From CBDDKZ01 sp965230415 (GTDB lineage: Bacteria > Bacteroidota > Bacteroidia > Cytophagales > JAAEPT01): a DNA stretch of 64,000 bases. The translations under genes were made by a program, and so were the position numbers. The notes under the pieces were generated by a model. The model did not search any database and was not told where the DNA came from. It was given only the letters and a program-made list of their open reading frames with translations. This document shows positions 33,245 through 41,491 of this stretch, piece by piece; position 1 is the stretch's first letter; every line of letters begins with the position of its first letter. The stretch is taken from NCBI GenBank assembly GCA_965230415.1, contig CBDDKZ010000005.1, positions 3,534,001 to 3,598,000 of the forward strand, in the 5' to 3' direction.

Positions 33245-34615
33245 ATGAAACGATTGTTGTCTTTTGCCTCCTTAGTACTATTGTTGACTGTGGCGAGTGC
33301 ACAGGAACTGGAACATTTTAAGGGTGATTTGGCGGCACTGCGCAAGGAGGCCAAAAAGCAAAAAAAGGTTTTTTTTATTGATTGCTATGCCGATTGGTGC
33401 GGCTATTGTAAGAAAATGGATGCAACAACTTTTAGTGACCCTGAAGTCATAAAATTCGTTAAGAAAAATTTTCTATCATACAAGCTTAATGTGGAGGAGG
33501 GGGAAGGGTCTCAATATGCCCGCGACAACAAGATAAGTAGTTTACCTACGGTACAGGTATATGATTATAATGGGAATTTAATTACTTCTATAAAAGGATA
33601 TATGGACAAAGAACGTTTTTTCAGGGAGATGAAAAAATATGTCAATCATAAGGCGAAGCCCATGGTGGCTAATGTAGGAAGTAATCTTAAGAGTAAAAAT
33701 CAAAAACTTGGTCACTTTGAAGGAAGTTTGGAGGAGTTACAACAGGAGGCTAAAAAGAAGAAGAAGGTGTATTTCGTAGATTTCTATACTACCTGGTGCG
33801 GCTATTGTAAAAAAATGGATGCCACGACCTTTAAAGATCCGCAGGTGGTTGAGATGATTAAGAAGAATTTTATTTCTTATAAGATAGATGCAGAGAAAGG
33901 GGAAGGTCCATCTTTTGCTCGTAAACACCAGGTGAGTGGATTCCCAACCATTAAGATTTTCGATTATAATGGTAACGTAATAGGTACTATTAGAGGTTAT
34001 GCTGATAAAGACCGGTTTATTGGTGAAATGCAGCAATATATAGATCACAAGACAGCGGCTGGTACTGCCGAGCTGGCTAAAGAAGATTATTGGGAGATCA
34101 AAAACCCCGTTTTCAGCAATATGGATAATTCGGTAAGTACATTTGAAGGAAGAAAGGCGGAATACTTAAATACATCTTATTCGAATGGTAAAAGCAAGGC
34201 GTATTTTGAGTTTGAGGAATCACTTATTGATGCTGAAATTGATTTTGGAAAACCTTTTCTATCGCGAATGAAGTTGGAATTTGAGCGTGGCAAAGGGAAC
34301 GAGCAAGAAGTGCAAAAAATTGTACATACTTTATTTGAAAGTGGTCAACTGTCTAACGATGAGCTTCATTATTTCAGCCTTTATTTCGTGGAGCGGAATA
34401 TGGTAAGTATCGAAGTGTTGCAATGGATAAACGAAGTGGCTCTGAAACGTAAAAACGATTATCAGGTATTAGATACGAAGGCTATTGTACAATTAATGTT
34501 TGGAGATACGGGAGACGCGATTGAGACCGCCAAAAAGGCAAAAAAAATAGCATCTAAATATAATTTAGATGCTACAAGTTCTGAAATGATTATTCAACTC
34601 GCGAAACGTCAGTAG
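33245..34615 (+). CDS. Secreted protein with two thioredoxin-like domains in tandem
   Basis: The 456-residue protein has a signal peptide (MKRLLSFASLVLLLTVASAQ) and two thioredoxin-like domains with identical active sites. Domain 1 covers about residues 25-140 (CYADWCGYCKKMDATTF and the cis-Pro loop SSLPTVQVYDYNG); domain 2 covers about 160-270 (FYTTWCGYCKKMDATTF and GFPTIKIFDYNG). A linker follows, then a helical C-terminal part of about 180 residues that I do not recognise. CGYC is the active site of DsbD-like or TlpA-like envelope reductases, so it likely acts on disulfides in the periplasm. Tandem duplication within the gene is evident. The gene is convergent with the coiled-coil gene downstream. 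Confidence 0.85.
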   Translation: MKRLLSFASLVLLLTVASAQELEHFKGDLAALRKEAKKQKKVFFIDCYADWCGYCKKMDATTFSDPEVIKFVKKNFLSYKLNVEEGEGSQYARDNKISSLPTVQVYDYNGNLITSIKGYMDKERFFREMKKYVNHKAKPMVANVGSNLKSKNQKLGHFEGSLEELQQEAKKKKKVYFVDFYTTWCGYCKKMDATTFKDPQVVEMIKKNFISYKIDAEKGEGPSFARKHQVSGFPTIKIFDYNGNVIGTIRGYADKDRFIGEMQQYIDHKTAAGTAELAKEDYWEIKNPVFSNMDNSVSTFEGRKAEYLNTSYSNGKSKAYFEFEESLIDAEIDFGKPFLSRMKLEFERGKGNEQEVQKIVHTLFESGQLSNDELHYFSLYFVERNMVSIEVLQWINEVALKRKNDYQVLDTKAIVQLMFGDTGDAIETAKKAKKIASKYNLDATSSEMIIQLAKRQ

Positions 34616-34617
34616 TT

Positions 34618-35583
34618 TTATCTGACCTTAAACGATCCGGAGCCTATTAAGTGCTCTTCGGCATAAACAAGAATTTGATATTGTCCTGATTTGTATTCGG
34701 TGTCGTTTTGAAACTGAATACTGCGGGTGATTTTTTCACGTGTATAGGTAAACGTATCTTTAAGTGTGTAGAACATTTCGGAATCTACGGCTGTAAATTT
34801 ACCTCCTCCGTTAGCGTCGCTTAGGGTATTTCCTCCCGGATCTTTAACCTGAATATAAATGTCGCGTTCTGAAATATTAGCAACAAGGTTTTTTGCGACG
34901 AAGTAGTCGATTTTAGCATAGATAAGTTCCTTTGGTTTGTATCCCTTGGAATCTGGTACAAATTTTTCCTTGAATCCGCTTTTAGTCTTCTTCAGTGATG
35001 TTACCTTAAAACCATCTGCAAATAGAATTTTGGCTTTTTTAAGGGTGTCGGAATAGTTTTGTGCTTCATGTTCCAAAGTGGAGATGCTGTCTCTAAGTTC
35101 TGCCTTGTCCTCCTTTAAAGCCACCACATTCTCATTTAATTCTTTGTTTTGAAGCTTCAGAGCGGCAATTTCCTCGTCTTGTCTCTTTAACATAGGTTCA
35201 TACTGCTCCTTCATATCCTTCCATTGTTTATAATAGTAGGCTGCCCGACCTGCGTCTTTTTTCAACTTTTCGTTCAAAATTTGAAGGTCCTCCAAGGCTG
35301 CTTCCAACTCCGCTACATTGCCTTCCAGTTTTTGTTTCTCTGAAATACGTTGTTCAATTTGTGTGATTAGGGAGTCGATTTCTGTTCTTTTTGTTTCTAT
35401 TGTTTCTTTTTGCTCGGCAATAGTTTCCTCATTTTGAGCTATTTCTTCTTTAGCTTTGTACCAAACATAAAGTTGACCTCCATTGATGCCTAATAGTACA
35501 ACAATGAATACAATAATTAATCCCTGTTTGGCAGCCTTGCCACCACCCTCTTTTTTCTTTTCAGGTTTCGCGGTTTGCGTCAT
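34618..35583 (-). CDS. Single-pass membrane coiled-coil protein, function unknown
   Basis: The 321-residue protein has a short cytoplasmic, Lys/Gly-rich N-terminus (KPEKKKEGGGKAAKQG), one membrane span (LIIVFIVVLLGINGGQLYVW) at about residues 22-44, a long coiled coil (about 45-175, rich in Glu, Lys and Leu, for example ELEAALEDLQILNEKLKKD), and a C-terminal beta-rich domain (about 200-321) ending GQYQILVYAEEHLIGSGSFKVR. The architecture is frequent in Bacteroidetes and has no assigned role. The C-terminal domain is probably periplasmic. It may interact with the envelope or other proteins through the coiled coil. Confidence 0.75.
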   Translation of the reverse strand: MTQTAKPEKKKEGGGKAAKQGLIIVFIVVLLGINGGQLYVWYKAKEEIAQNEETIAEQKETIETKRTEIDSLITQIEQRISEKQKLEGNVAELEAALEDLQILNEKLKKDAGRAAYYYKQWKDMKEQYEPMLKRQDEEIAALKLQNKELNENVVALKEDKAELRDSISTLEHEAQNYSDTLKKAKILFADGFKVTSLKKTKSGFKEKFVPDSKGYKPKELIYAKIDYFVAKNLVANISERDIYIQVKDPGGNTLSDANGGGKFTAVDSEMFYTLKDTFTYTREKITRSIQFQNDTEYKSGQYQILVYAEEHLIGSGSFKVR

Positions 35584-35826
35584 TTTTTAAGTATTTTAAT
35601 CATTTACATAAAAAGACAAATTATACCTTTTGTCTTTAAATTACAAAGTCGATACTAGTAATTATTGTATAAACATGAGTTAACACATCTTCAATATGCA
35701 CTTTTATGTCATTTACCGATGTATTGATACGTGCTAAGTACTTGATTAGGTTTCAATGAAAGGGCTTGATGCTAAGAATTTATTTCAAATTGAATGAACT
35801 TTTCCTTTAAAATGGGTATTTGTTTG

Positions 35827-35834
35827 TACATTTG
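35827..35834 (+). promoter_or_regulatory. Candidate -7 element of kdsA
   Basis: TACATTTG matches TAnnTTTG exactly and lies 28 bases before the ATG at 35863. Its position makes the GTG at 35851 a less likely start, since the leader would then be about ten bases. Confidence 0.55.
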
Positions 35835-35862
35835 GTATCAATTAAAATAAGTGGAGCATAAA

Positions 35863-36672
35863 ATGATTGATATTCCGAAGCTGAAGTTTAAGGATGGAGA
35901 TAATTTCTTTTTGATCGCAGGCCCTTGTGCTATTGAAGGCGAGGAAATTGCTTTTGAAATTGCAGAGCGCATTCAAAAAATAACCGATAAGTATGAAATT
36001 CCATGGGTATTTAAAGGCTCATTCAAAAAAGCTAATCGGTCACGTTTGGATTCGTTTACGGGAATAGGAGATGAGAAGGCTCTGAACATTTTGAAAAATG
36101 TAGGGGATCAATTTAAGGTTCCAACTATTACGGATATTCACGAATCAAAAGATGCTGCTTTAGCGGCGGCGTATGTTGACGTCTTACAAATACCCGCATT
36201 TTTGTGTCGACAAACAGATCTGTTAGTAGCTGCGGGAAATACGGGTAAAGCTATAAGTGTCAAAAAAGGGCAGTTTCTATCTGGCGAATCTATGAAATTT
36301 GCTGTAGAAAAGATAAAGTCCTGTGGTAATGACCTGGTGATGTTAACCGATAGAGGTAATTCTTTTGGTTACACCGATTTAGTCGTAGATGTTAGAAATA
36401 TCCCTATCATGCGCTCTTTTGAAGTTCCAGTGATTATGGATATAACACATTCTTTACAACAACCCAACCAATCTACTGGGGTTACGGGAGGTAAACCTGC
36501 ACTAATAGAAACTATTGGTAAAGCTGCTGTCGCTGTAGGGGCCGATGGTATATTTATTGAAACACACCCGAGACCTCAGGAGGCAAAGTCAGATGGCGCT
36601 AATATGTTGCATCTGGATCTACTGGAAGAGTTGCTTGAGAAATTGATTAAAATAAGAAAGGCGATACTTTAG
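35863..36672 (+). CDS. kdsA: 3-deoxy-8-phosphooctulonate synthase (KDO-8-P synthase)
   Basis: KdsA condenses phosphoenolpyruvate with arabinose-5-phosphate, the first step of KDO synthesis for lipopolysaccharide. The product (269 residues from the ATG) has FFLIAGPCAIEGEE, PWVFKGSFKKANRS, the substrate loop TDIHESKDAALAA, LPAFLCRQTDLL-like (IPAFLCRQTDLLVA), GNSFGYTDLVVD and GADGIFIETHPRP. The Cys of AGPCAIE (about residue 22) indicates the metal-dependent class; non-metal enzymes such as E. coli KdsA have Asn at that site. No other lipid A or KDO gene is in the window. Confidence 0.93.
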   Translation: MIDIPKLKFKDGDNFFLIAGPCAIEGEEIAFEIAERIQKITDKYEIPWVFKGSFKKANRSRLDSFTGIGDEKALNILKNVGDQFKVPTITDIHESKDAALAAAYVDVLQIPAFLCRQTDLLVAAGNTGKAISVKKGQFLSGESMKFAVEKIKSCGNDLVMLTDRGNSFGYTDLVVDVRNIPIMRSFEVPVIMDITHSLQQPNQSTGVTGGKPALIETIGKAAVAVGADGIFIETHPRPQEAKSDGANMLHLDLLEELLEKLIKIRKAIL

Positions 36673-36698
36673 ACGCCTTTCCATCTTACTTCTTTTAG

Positions 36699-37547
36699 TT
36701 ATCTGATCACCGCTGAATGGCAGATATAGTCAGGAATAATTCCTGTTGATCTGATTTTAAAATCAAAATTAGTAGGTGAGGTATTACCACTAAGCACCAA
36801 CGCGGTGTCTATCCCAAATTTGTTTCCGCCAATGATATCTGTAGTCAAGGTGTCACCGACCATTAATATTTCATCTTTCTCAAAATGCCCTTGCTGTTGG
36901 ATGTATTGATAAGCAAAGTTGAACATTTGTGCGTCAGGCTTCCCAAAGCGAATCATTTTTTTCCCTACCACAGATTCAATCAAATTAGCGAGGCCTCCAA
37001 TGGCTACAGCCACATGGTCTTTTGATACAGGGTATACAGCGTCTGTATTAGCGACGACGGCGGGTATATTTCTTTTTTGTAACAGATTAATCGTTTTATT
37101 GAGATCTCTTTGCCAGTTAAAGCCTTCGTCATCGAGTAGCACTAACGCTTCTACTTCGTTAATATCCTTTAAGTCGAGCTCTCTCATCGATATGGTTTTA
37201 TGTCCCAAATCATCCAGGTAATGAACCGAATCCTCGGTACCGAGGTAAGCAATGGTGCCTTTATTAATTTTGAGTCTTATAAATTCTCGTGCTAACATCC
37301 CTGATGATATCATTTTTTCTGCGCTGAATCCTTTCAAACCGTGGTCGATATAAGAACTAATCAGCTGCTCGGGACTTCGGGAAGCATCATTTGTCAGTAC
37401 ATAATATTCGATTCCTTTTTCGTCGAGAAGATTTATGGTTTTTTCAATACCCGGTAAAAAACCTTCATAATTTTTTAAGACTCCAAAAGCATCAAAAAAT
37501 ACCACCTTGTACTGCGTCACGATTGACTCAAAGTTTATTATGTTCAT
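36699..37547 (-). CDS. HAD-superfamily phosphatase, class IIA (NagD-like)
   Basis: The 282-residue protein shows the HAD motifs: motif I VVFFDAFGVL (nucleophile Asp; the second position of DxD is Phe, as in the DxWG-type members of class IIA), motif II TNDASRSPEQL, and motif III/IV VGDTLTTDIIGGNKFG. The IIA cap (IGGLANLIESVVGKKMIRFGKPDAQMF) resembles NagD and p-nitrophenylphosphatase-like enzymes. It acts on small phosphorylated metabolites; the substrate is unknown. It lies nine bases from the kinase-like gene upstream in the same direction. Confidence 0.85.
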   Translation of the reverse strand: MNIINFESIVTQYKVVFFDAFGVLKNYEGFLPGIEKTINLLDEKGIEYYVLTNDASRSPEQLISSYIDHGLKGFSAEKMISSGMLAREFIRLKINKGTIAYLGTEDSVHYLDDLGHKTISMRELDLKDINEVEALVLLDDEGFNWQRDLNKTINLLQKRNIPAVVANTDAVYPVSKDHVAVAIGGLANLIESVVGKKMIRFGKPDAQMFNFAYQYIQQQGHFEKDEILMVGDTLTTDIIGGNKFGIDTALVLSGNTSPTNFDFKIRSTGIIPDYICHSAVIR

Positions 37548-37556
37548 GTATCCTTC

Positions 37557-38600
37557 TTATAAATTTAAGTGTGTAATAATTCTTTCCGGATCAAATGAAT
37601 TATCCAATTTGGGAAGGTAGTTATTTAGTGCTTCATATTGCAAACGCGATGCATAAATTTCATGAAAGAAATAACGACCATCCTTTACGACGTAATTTAA
37701 AATAAAAAAACGATAAGCTTCCTTAATAAAGTAAACTTCTTCACGATTTAGTGGGAACACTTCATGGTAAGCACTGATGAATTGGAGAAACCTACTTTCT
37801 TTGAGTGGGTCGGTAAGATAGCTGAAAATAGTTTTGTCGCCTATGTCAGAAACTACCCTGCTAAAAAAGTAAAAATCCATGACTCTCGAACTCATTCGGA
37901 ACCAATCGTAGTCCCACCTTGAGTAAAATTCCACATCTTCGGTTACTGAGAAATTTCCGATGTTCCAGTCAACAAAAACAGGGATCTTGTTCCAGGAGTC
38001 ATAATTGAGTTGTTTACATGCGGATAAAAAAGCATAACAATGTTTTTCAATCAGTCCATGTTCCAGATCATTGTCGAATCTACCGGTAATTGAATTATTT
38101 ATTCGAAGCAGGTCGTTAATGTCTGTTTCGAGTGTTTTAGAAGAGTGAGGTAGTTTGCTACTTATTTCATTGCAAGCCTTGTGAAATAGCGCTAATTCTT
38201 TTCCCAGTTTCTTAATGTGTGCATTATCCAACCTTCGTGGTAGCTTATTGGCGATAGGTATAGGCTCATAAAAAGCAACCCAGGCATCTAGCCATTCCTG
38301 CTGATGTCTGTAAACAAACACCTCACCATTTTTTACCAGGGATCGTGATAGAAAGTTTTTATATGGGGAGGGAAGTGTGTTAGCCAATACATTTATTATT
38401 GCATGATCTTCCCTGAAGTTATCAAATTTACCGAAGTAAGATAATTTGGCAAATAGTACGCGTCCGCTTAAAAAAGAAATTTTGAAAACCTGATTTGTTG
38501 AAACGTTGGGACTGAAATCAATGATTCCTTTGATAACATCTGGCTCGCCATAGACTTCCCAGGCCTGGGCTACAATATTTGAAAAATCCAGCGTTCTCAT
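37557..38600 (-). CDS. Aminoglycoside phosphotransferase (APH)-like kinase
   Basis: The 347-residue protein looks like an APH/choline-kinase-fold enzyme: an N-lobe with VFKISFLSGRVLFAKLSYFG, a brace HIKKLGKELALFHKAC, a catalytic-loop equivalent VFVDWNIGNFSV (Asp and Asn in place of HGDxxxxN) and a DFG-equivalent YSRWDYDWFRM. The catalytic-loop His is replaced, as in some members. The gene is named by fold only; the substrate is unknown. It may work with the adjoining phosphatase, nine bases away, on the same metabolite, but this is inference from adjacency. Confidence 0.65.
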   Translation of the reverse strand: MRTLDFSNIVAQAWEVYGEPDVIKGIIDFSPNVSTNQVFKISFLSGRVLFAKLSYFGKFDNFREDHAIINVLANTLPSPYKNFLSRSLVKNGEVFVYRHQQEWLDAWVAFYEPIPIANKLPRRLDNAHIKKLGKELALFHKACNEISSKLPHSSKTLETDINDLLRINNSITGRFDNDLEHGLIEKHCYAFLSACKQLNYDSWNKIPVFVDWNIGNFSVTEDVEFYSRWDYDWFRMSSRVMDFYFFSRVVSDIGDKTIFSYLTDPLKESRFLQFISAYHEVFPLNREEVYFIKEAYRFFILNYVVKDGRYFFHEIYASRLQYEALNNYLPKLDNSFDPERIITHLNL

Positions 38601-38747
38601 GGCTTAATTATTAATTCGCTCATTACAATTATAACTTTTAATTGGCGTGATTAAAATTTTGTATCAAATTTTATGATTGAAATAATGGCTTATACACAGA
38701 TACTTAAAATTTCTTTGGGAGAAAGTGTTCAATCGTTAACAATTACT

Positions 38748-38755
38748 TACCTTTG
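38748..38755 (+). promoter_or_regulatory. Candidate -7 element of typA
   Basis: TACCTTTG matches TAnnTTTG exactly and lies 21 bases before the typA ATG. The -33 region reads GTG instead of TTG at the 20-base spacing. Confidence 0.55.
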
Positions 38756-38776
38756 CGCTGATTTAATTAGCAGACA

Positions 38777-40591
38777 ATGCAGGATATAAGAAATGTAGCC
38801 ATTATTGCGCACGTTGATCATGGCAAAACGACTTTAGTAGATAAGATATTGATTCATGGTCAGTTGTTCAAAGAACACCAGGAAAAGGGAGAGCTGATCA
38901 TGGATAATAATGATTTGGAAAGAGAAAGGGGGATTACCATACTTTCCAAAAATGCTTCAATAACTTATAAAGGAACCAAAATAAATATTATTGATACTCC
39001 GGGTCACGCCGACTTTGGCGGAGAAGTGGAGCGGGTATTGAATATGGCCGACGGGGTATTATTACTTGTCGACGCGTTTGAAGGTCCTATGCCTCAAACA
39101 CGCTTTGTACTACAAAAAGCAATCGAATTGGGTTTGAAACCTCTTGTTGTGGTTAACAAAGTGGATAAAGAAAATTGCAAACCGGATGAAGCTCAGGAAG
39201 CCGTCTTTGACTTAATGTTTAATCTGGGAGCAACGGAAGAACAGTTGGATTTCCCTACATTGTTCGGCTCTGCAAAAAATGGATGGATGAGTACCGATTG
39301 GCAGCAACCGACCGAAGACATTTCTGCCGTGCTTGATGCTATTATTGAAACGGTACCGGCACCGGAATATCAGGAAGGGTCGTTACAAATGCAGATTACT
39401 TCTTTAGACTTCTCGTCATTTATAGGACGAATTGCTGTTGGCAGAATTACCCGGGGTACACTTAAACCTAATCAACAGGTTTCTTTGGTCAAAAGAGACG
39501 GGACAGTGAAGAAAGGGCGTGTCAAGGAACTATTCGTATTTGAAGGTCTGGGAAAAGCTAAAGCAGAATTGGTAGAGTGCGGAGAGTTATGCGCTTTTTC
39601 GGGAATAGAAGATTTTGATATTGGTGATACAGTAGCCGATAACGAAAACCCGGAGGCCATGCCACCGATTTCCATAGAAGAGCCTACAATGAGTATGCGT
39701 TTTATGATTAATAACTCTCCTTTTTTTGGCAAAGAAGGTAAATTTGTTACTTCCCGACATCTCAGAGATCGACTATATAAAGAGTTAGAAAAAAATCTTG
39801 CCATGCGCGTTGAAGAAACAGAAAGTGCTGATTCGTACCTGGTTTATGGTCGTGGTATTCTTCATTTGTCTATTTTAATTGAAACAATGCGTAGAGAAGG
39901 CTATGAATTGGCAGTTGGCCAACCAACCGTTCTTCTCAAAGAGATAGATGGTAAGAAATGTGAACCTGTTGAAGCAATGACCATTGACTCTCCTGAAGAT
40001 GTGTCTGGTAAAGTCATAGAATTGGTCACCGCTCGTAAAGGAGAACTTATAGGTATGGCTCCAAAAGGTGGCTTTACACGTATGGAATTTGAAATTCCTT
40101 CTCGTGGTTTGATGGGGCTGCGTAACGCCGTATTGACCGCTACGGCAGGAGAAGCAATTATGGCTTATCGATTTAAAGGTTACGAACCATGGAAGGGTGA
40201 AATTCCAACGAGAAATAACGGTGCTATGATTTCATTAGAAAAAAGTACTATTTATGCTTACTCATTGGATAAACTTCAAGATAGAGGCAAGTTTTTTGTA
40301 GCTCCGGGTGAAGAAGTTTATGGGGGACAAATTGTTGGTGAGCATTCACGTTCCAATGATTTAACTGTCAATGTTGGTAAATCTAAGAAGTTAACGAATA
40401 TGCGTTCTGCCGGTGCGGATGACAAATCAAGTTTGCCACCTCCAATCAGATTTTCATTGGAAGAAGCCCTTGAGTATATCCAGGCCGATGAATTAGTAGA
40501 AATAACTCCTGAATCGATGCGATTGAGAAAAATTTATTTAACGGAAGAGGATCGAAAGAAGTATGCTAAGAAGTTAGAAAGTGCACAATAA
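38777..40591 (+). CDS. typA: Translational GTPase TypA/BipA
   Basis: The 604-residue protein is a ribosome-associated GTPase for growth under stress and cold. The G domain has AHVDHGKTTLVDK (G1), RGITI (G2), DTPGHADFGGEVERVL (G3) and NKVDKE (G4). Domain II follows, then a domain with SRGLMGLRNAVLTATAGEA that is diagnostic of TypA, and the specific C-terminal domain with NVGKSKKLTNMRSAG. The length equals the family norm. It has its own candidate promoter and a strong terminator. Confidence 0.96.
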   Translation: MQDIRNVAIIAHVDHGKTTLVDKILIHGQLFKEHQEKGELIMDNNDLERERGITILSKNASITYKGTKINIIDTPGHADFGGEVERVLNMADGVLLLVDAFEGPMPQTRFVLQKAIELGLKPLVVVNKVDKENCKPDEAQEAVFDLMFNLGATEEQLDFPTLFGSAKNGWMSTDWQQPTEDISAVLDAIIETVPAPEYQEGSLQMQITSLDFSSFIGRIAVGRITRGTLKPNQQVSLVKRDGTVKKGRVKELFVFEGLGKAKAELVECGELCAFSGIEDFDIGDTVADNENPEAMPPISIEEPTMSMRFMINNSPFFGKEGKFVTSRHLRDRLYKELEKNLAMRVEETESADSYLVYGRGILHLSILIETMRREGYELAVGQPTVLLKEIDGKKCEPVEAMTIDSPEDVSGKVIELVTARKGELIGMAPKGGFTRMEFEIPSRGLMGLRNAVLTATAGEAIMAYRFKGYEPWKGEIPTRNNGAMISLEKSTIYAYSLDKLQDRGKFFVAPGEEVYGGQIVGEHSRSNDLTVNVGKSKKLTNMRSAGADDKSSLPPPIRFSLEEALEYIQADELVEITPESMRLRKIYLTEEDRKKYAKKLESAQ

Positions 40592-40616
40592 GAATTATAA
40601 TAGATTTATAAATAAT

Positions 40617-40646
40617 AAAAAGCCGTTACGATCGTAACGGCTTTTT
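40617..40646. terminator. Perfect-palindrome bidirectional terminator
   Basis: AGCCGTTACGATCGTAACGGCT (22 bases, self-complementary around its centre) is flanked by A on the left and T on the right. It serves typA on the plus strand and the barrel-protein gene ending at 40673 on the minus strand. Confidence 0.85.
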
Positions 40647-40672
40647 ATTTTAATCATAGACGTATTATATCT

Positions 40673-41491
40673 TTAAAATAGTTTTCCAAAACCTAGTTTT
40701 ATTTCTAAGAGATAAGTGGCTACTGAGCGTATATTTATAGATTTATTGGCGTAGCGTTCAAAATCTGTTGTACCCTCGGTATTAGACCTTTTTCCTATTG
40801 AAGAAAGCACCAGTCTGGTGCTCACTTGTAAATCATATACAAAGTTTCCCTTGATGTAATTTTGAGACCCTTTGCCTACGCCAAGGCCCCAGTTTAGATC
40901 CTTTACAGGTTCAAAGTTATCATAGCGGTCGTTGATGTCATGTAATTTCGATCTCAAGATAAAGAAGTGATAACTCCAATATCTGCCAACAGGGGCCACG
41001 CTGCCAAGGTGTTTTTGGAATTGCTTTAACTGAAATCCAAATTTACTTTGATTGATAACAAATGGGAATATTGTAGGTTCGTCAAAATAACTGTAATTGG
41101 CGCCTGAGTATGACTTTGGGCTATAATCGTTGTAATTGTCTAAGGGCATTTCAGCAGATGAAGCAATTTGCATGGCAGAGTTGGTGCGCATAAGGCCGTA
41201 GCTAAATACATAAGACAAGCGTCTGTTGAAACTGCCTTCAAATTCTATATTGTGTGAAAATAAAAAACCAAGGCGATCTAAAACGCTACTATTATCGTCT
41301 GTATAAGTATTAAATACACCGTATTGATCTTGCTGTACACCCTCTTCTTTGGCGTCATTTACCGATTTTCCGTTTCCATAACGTGGCCCAACACTAAAGG
41401 AATATTTTATCGTATGATTACCTAGAATGCTTTTTTGAGCACATACCAGGCTTACATTTATTAGTAATAGAAGTAATAGGTAAGTTCTCAT
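40673..41491 (-). CDS. Predicted outer-membrane barrel protein of unknown function
   Basis: The 272-residue protein has a signal peptide (TYLLLLLLINVSLVCAQ) and a beta-strand pattern with aromatic ends typical of barrel proteins, for example HNIEFEGSFNRRLSYVFSYG, LGVGKGSQNYIKGNFVYDLQ and a terminal YLLEIKLGFGKLF, a C-terminal hydrophobic strand. I recognise no family. Its ATG overlaps the M48 protease stop by one base (TAATG), so the two genes are translationally coupled and the product may be a partner or substrate of the protease. Confidence 0.65.
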   Translation of the reverse strand: MRTYLLLLLLINVSLVCAQKSILGNHTIKYSFSVGPRYGNGKSVNDAKEEGVQQDQYGVFNTYTDDNSSVLDRLGFLFSHNIEFEGSFNRRLSYVFSYGLMRTNSAMQIASSAEMPLDNYNDYSPKSYSGANYSYFDEPTIFPFVINQSKFGFQLKQFQKHLGSVAPVGRYWSYHFFILRSKLHDINDRYDNFEPVKDLNWGLGVGKGSQNYIKGNFVYDLQVSTRLVLSSIGKRSNTEGTTDFERYANKSINIRSVATYLLEIKLGFGKLF

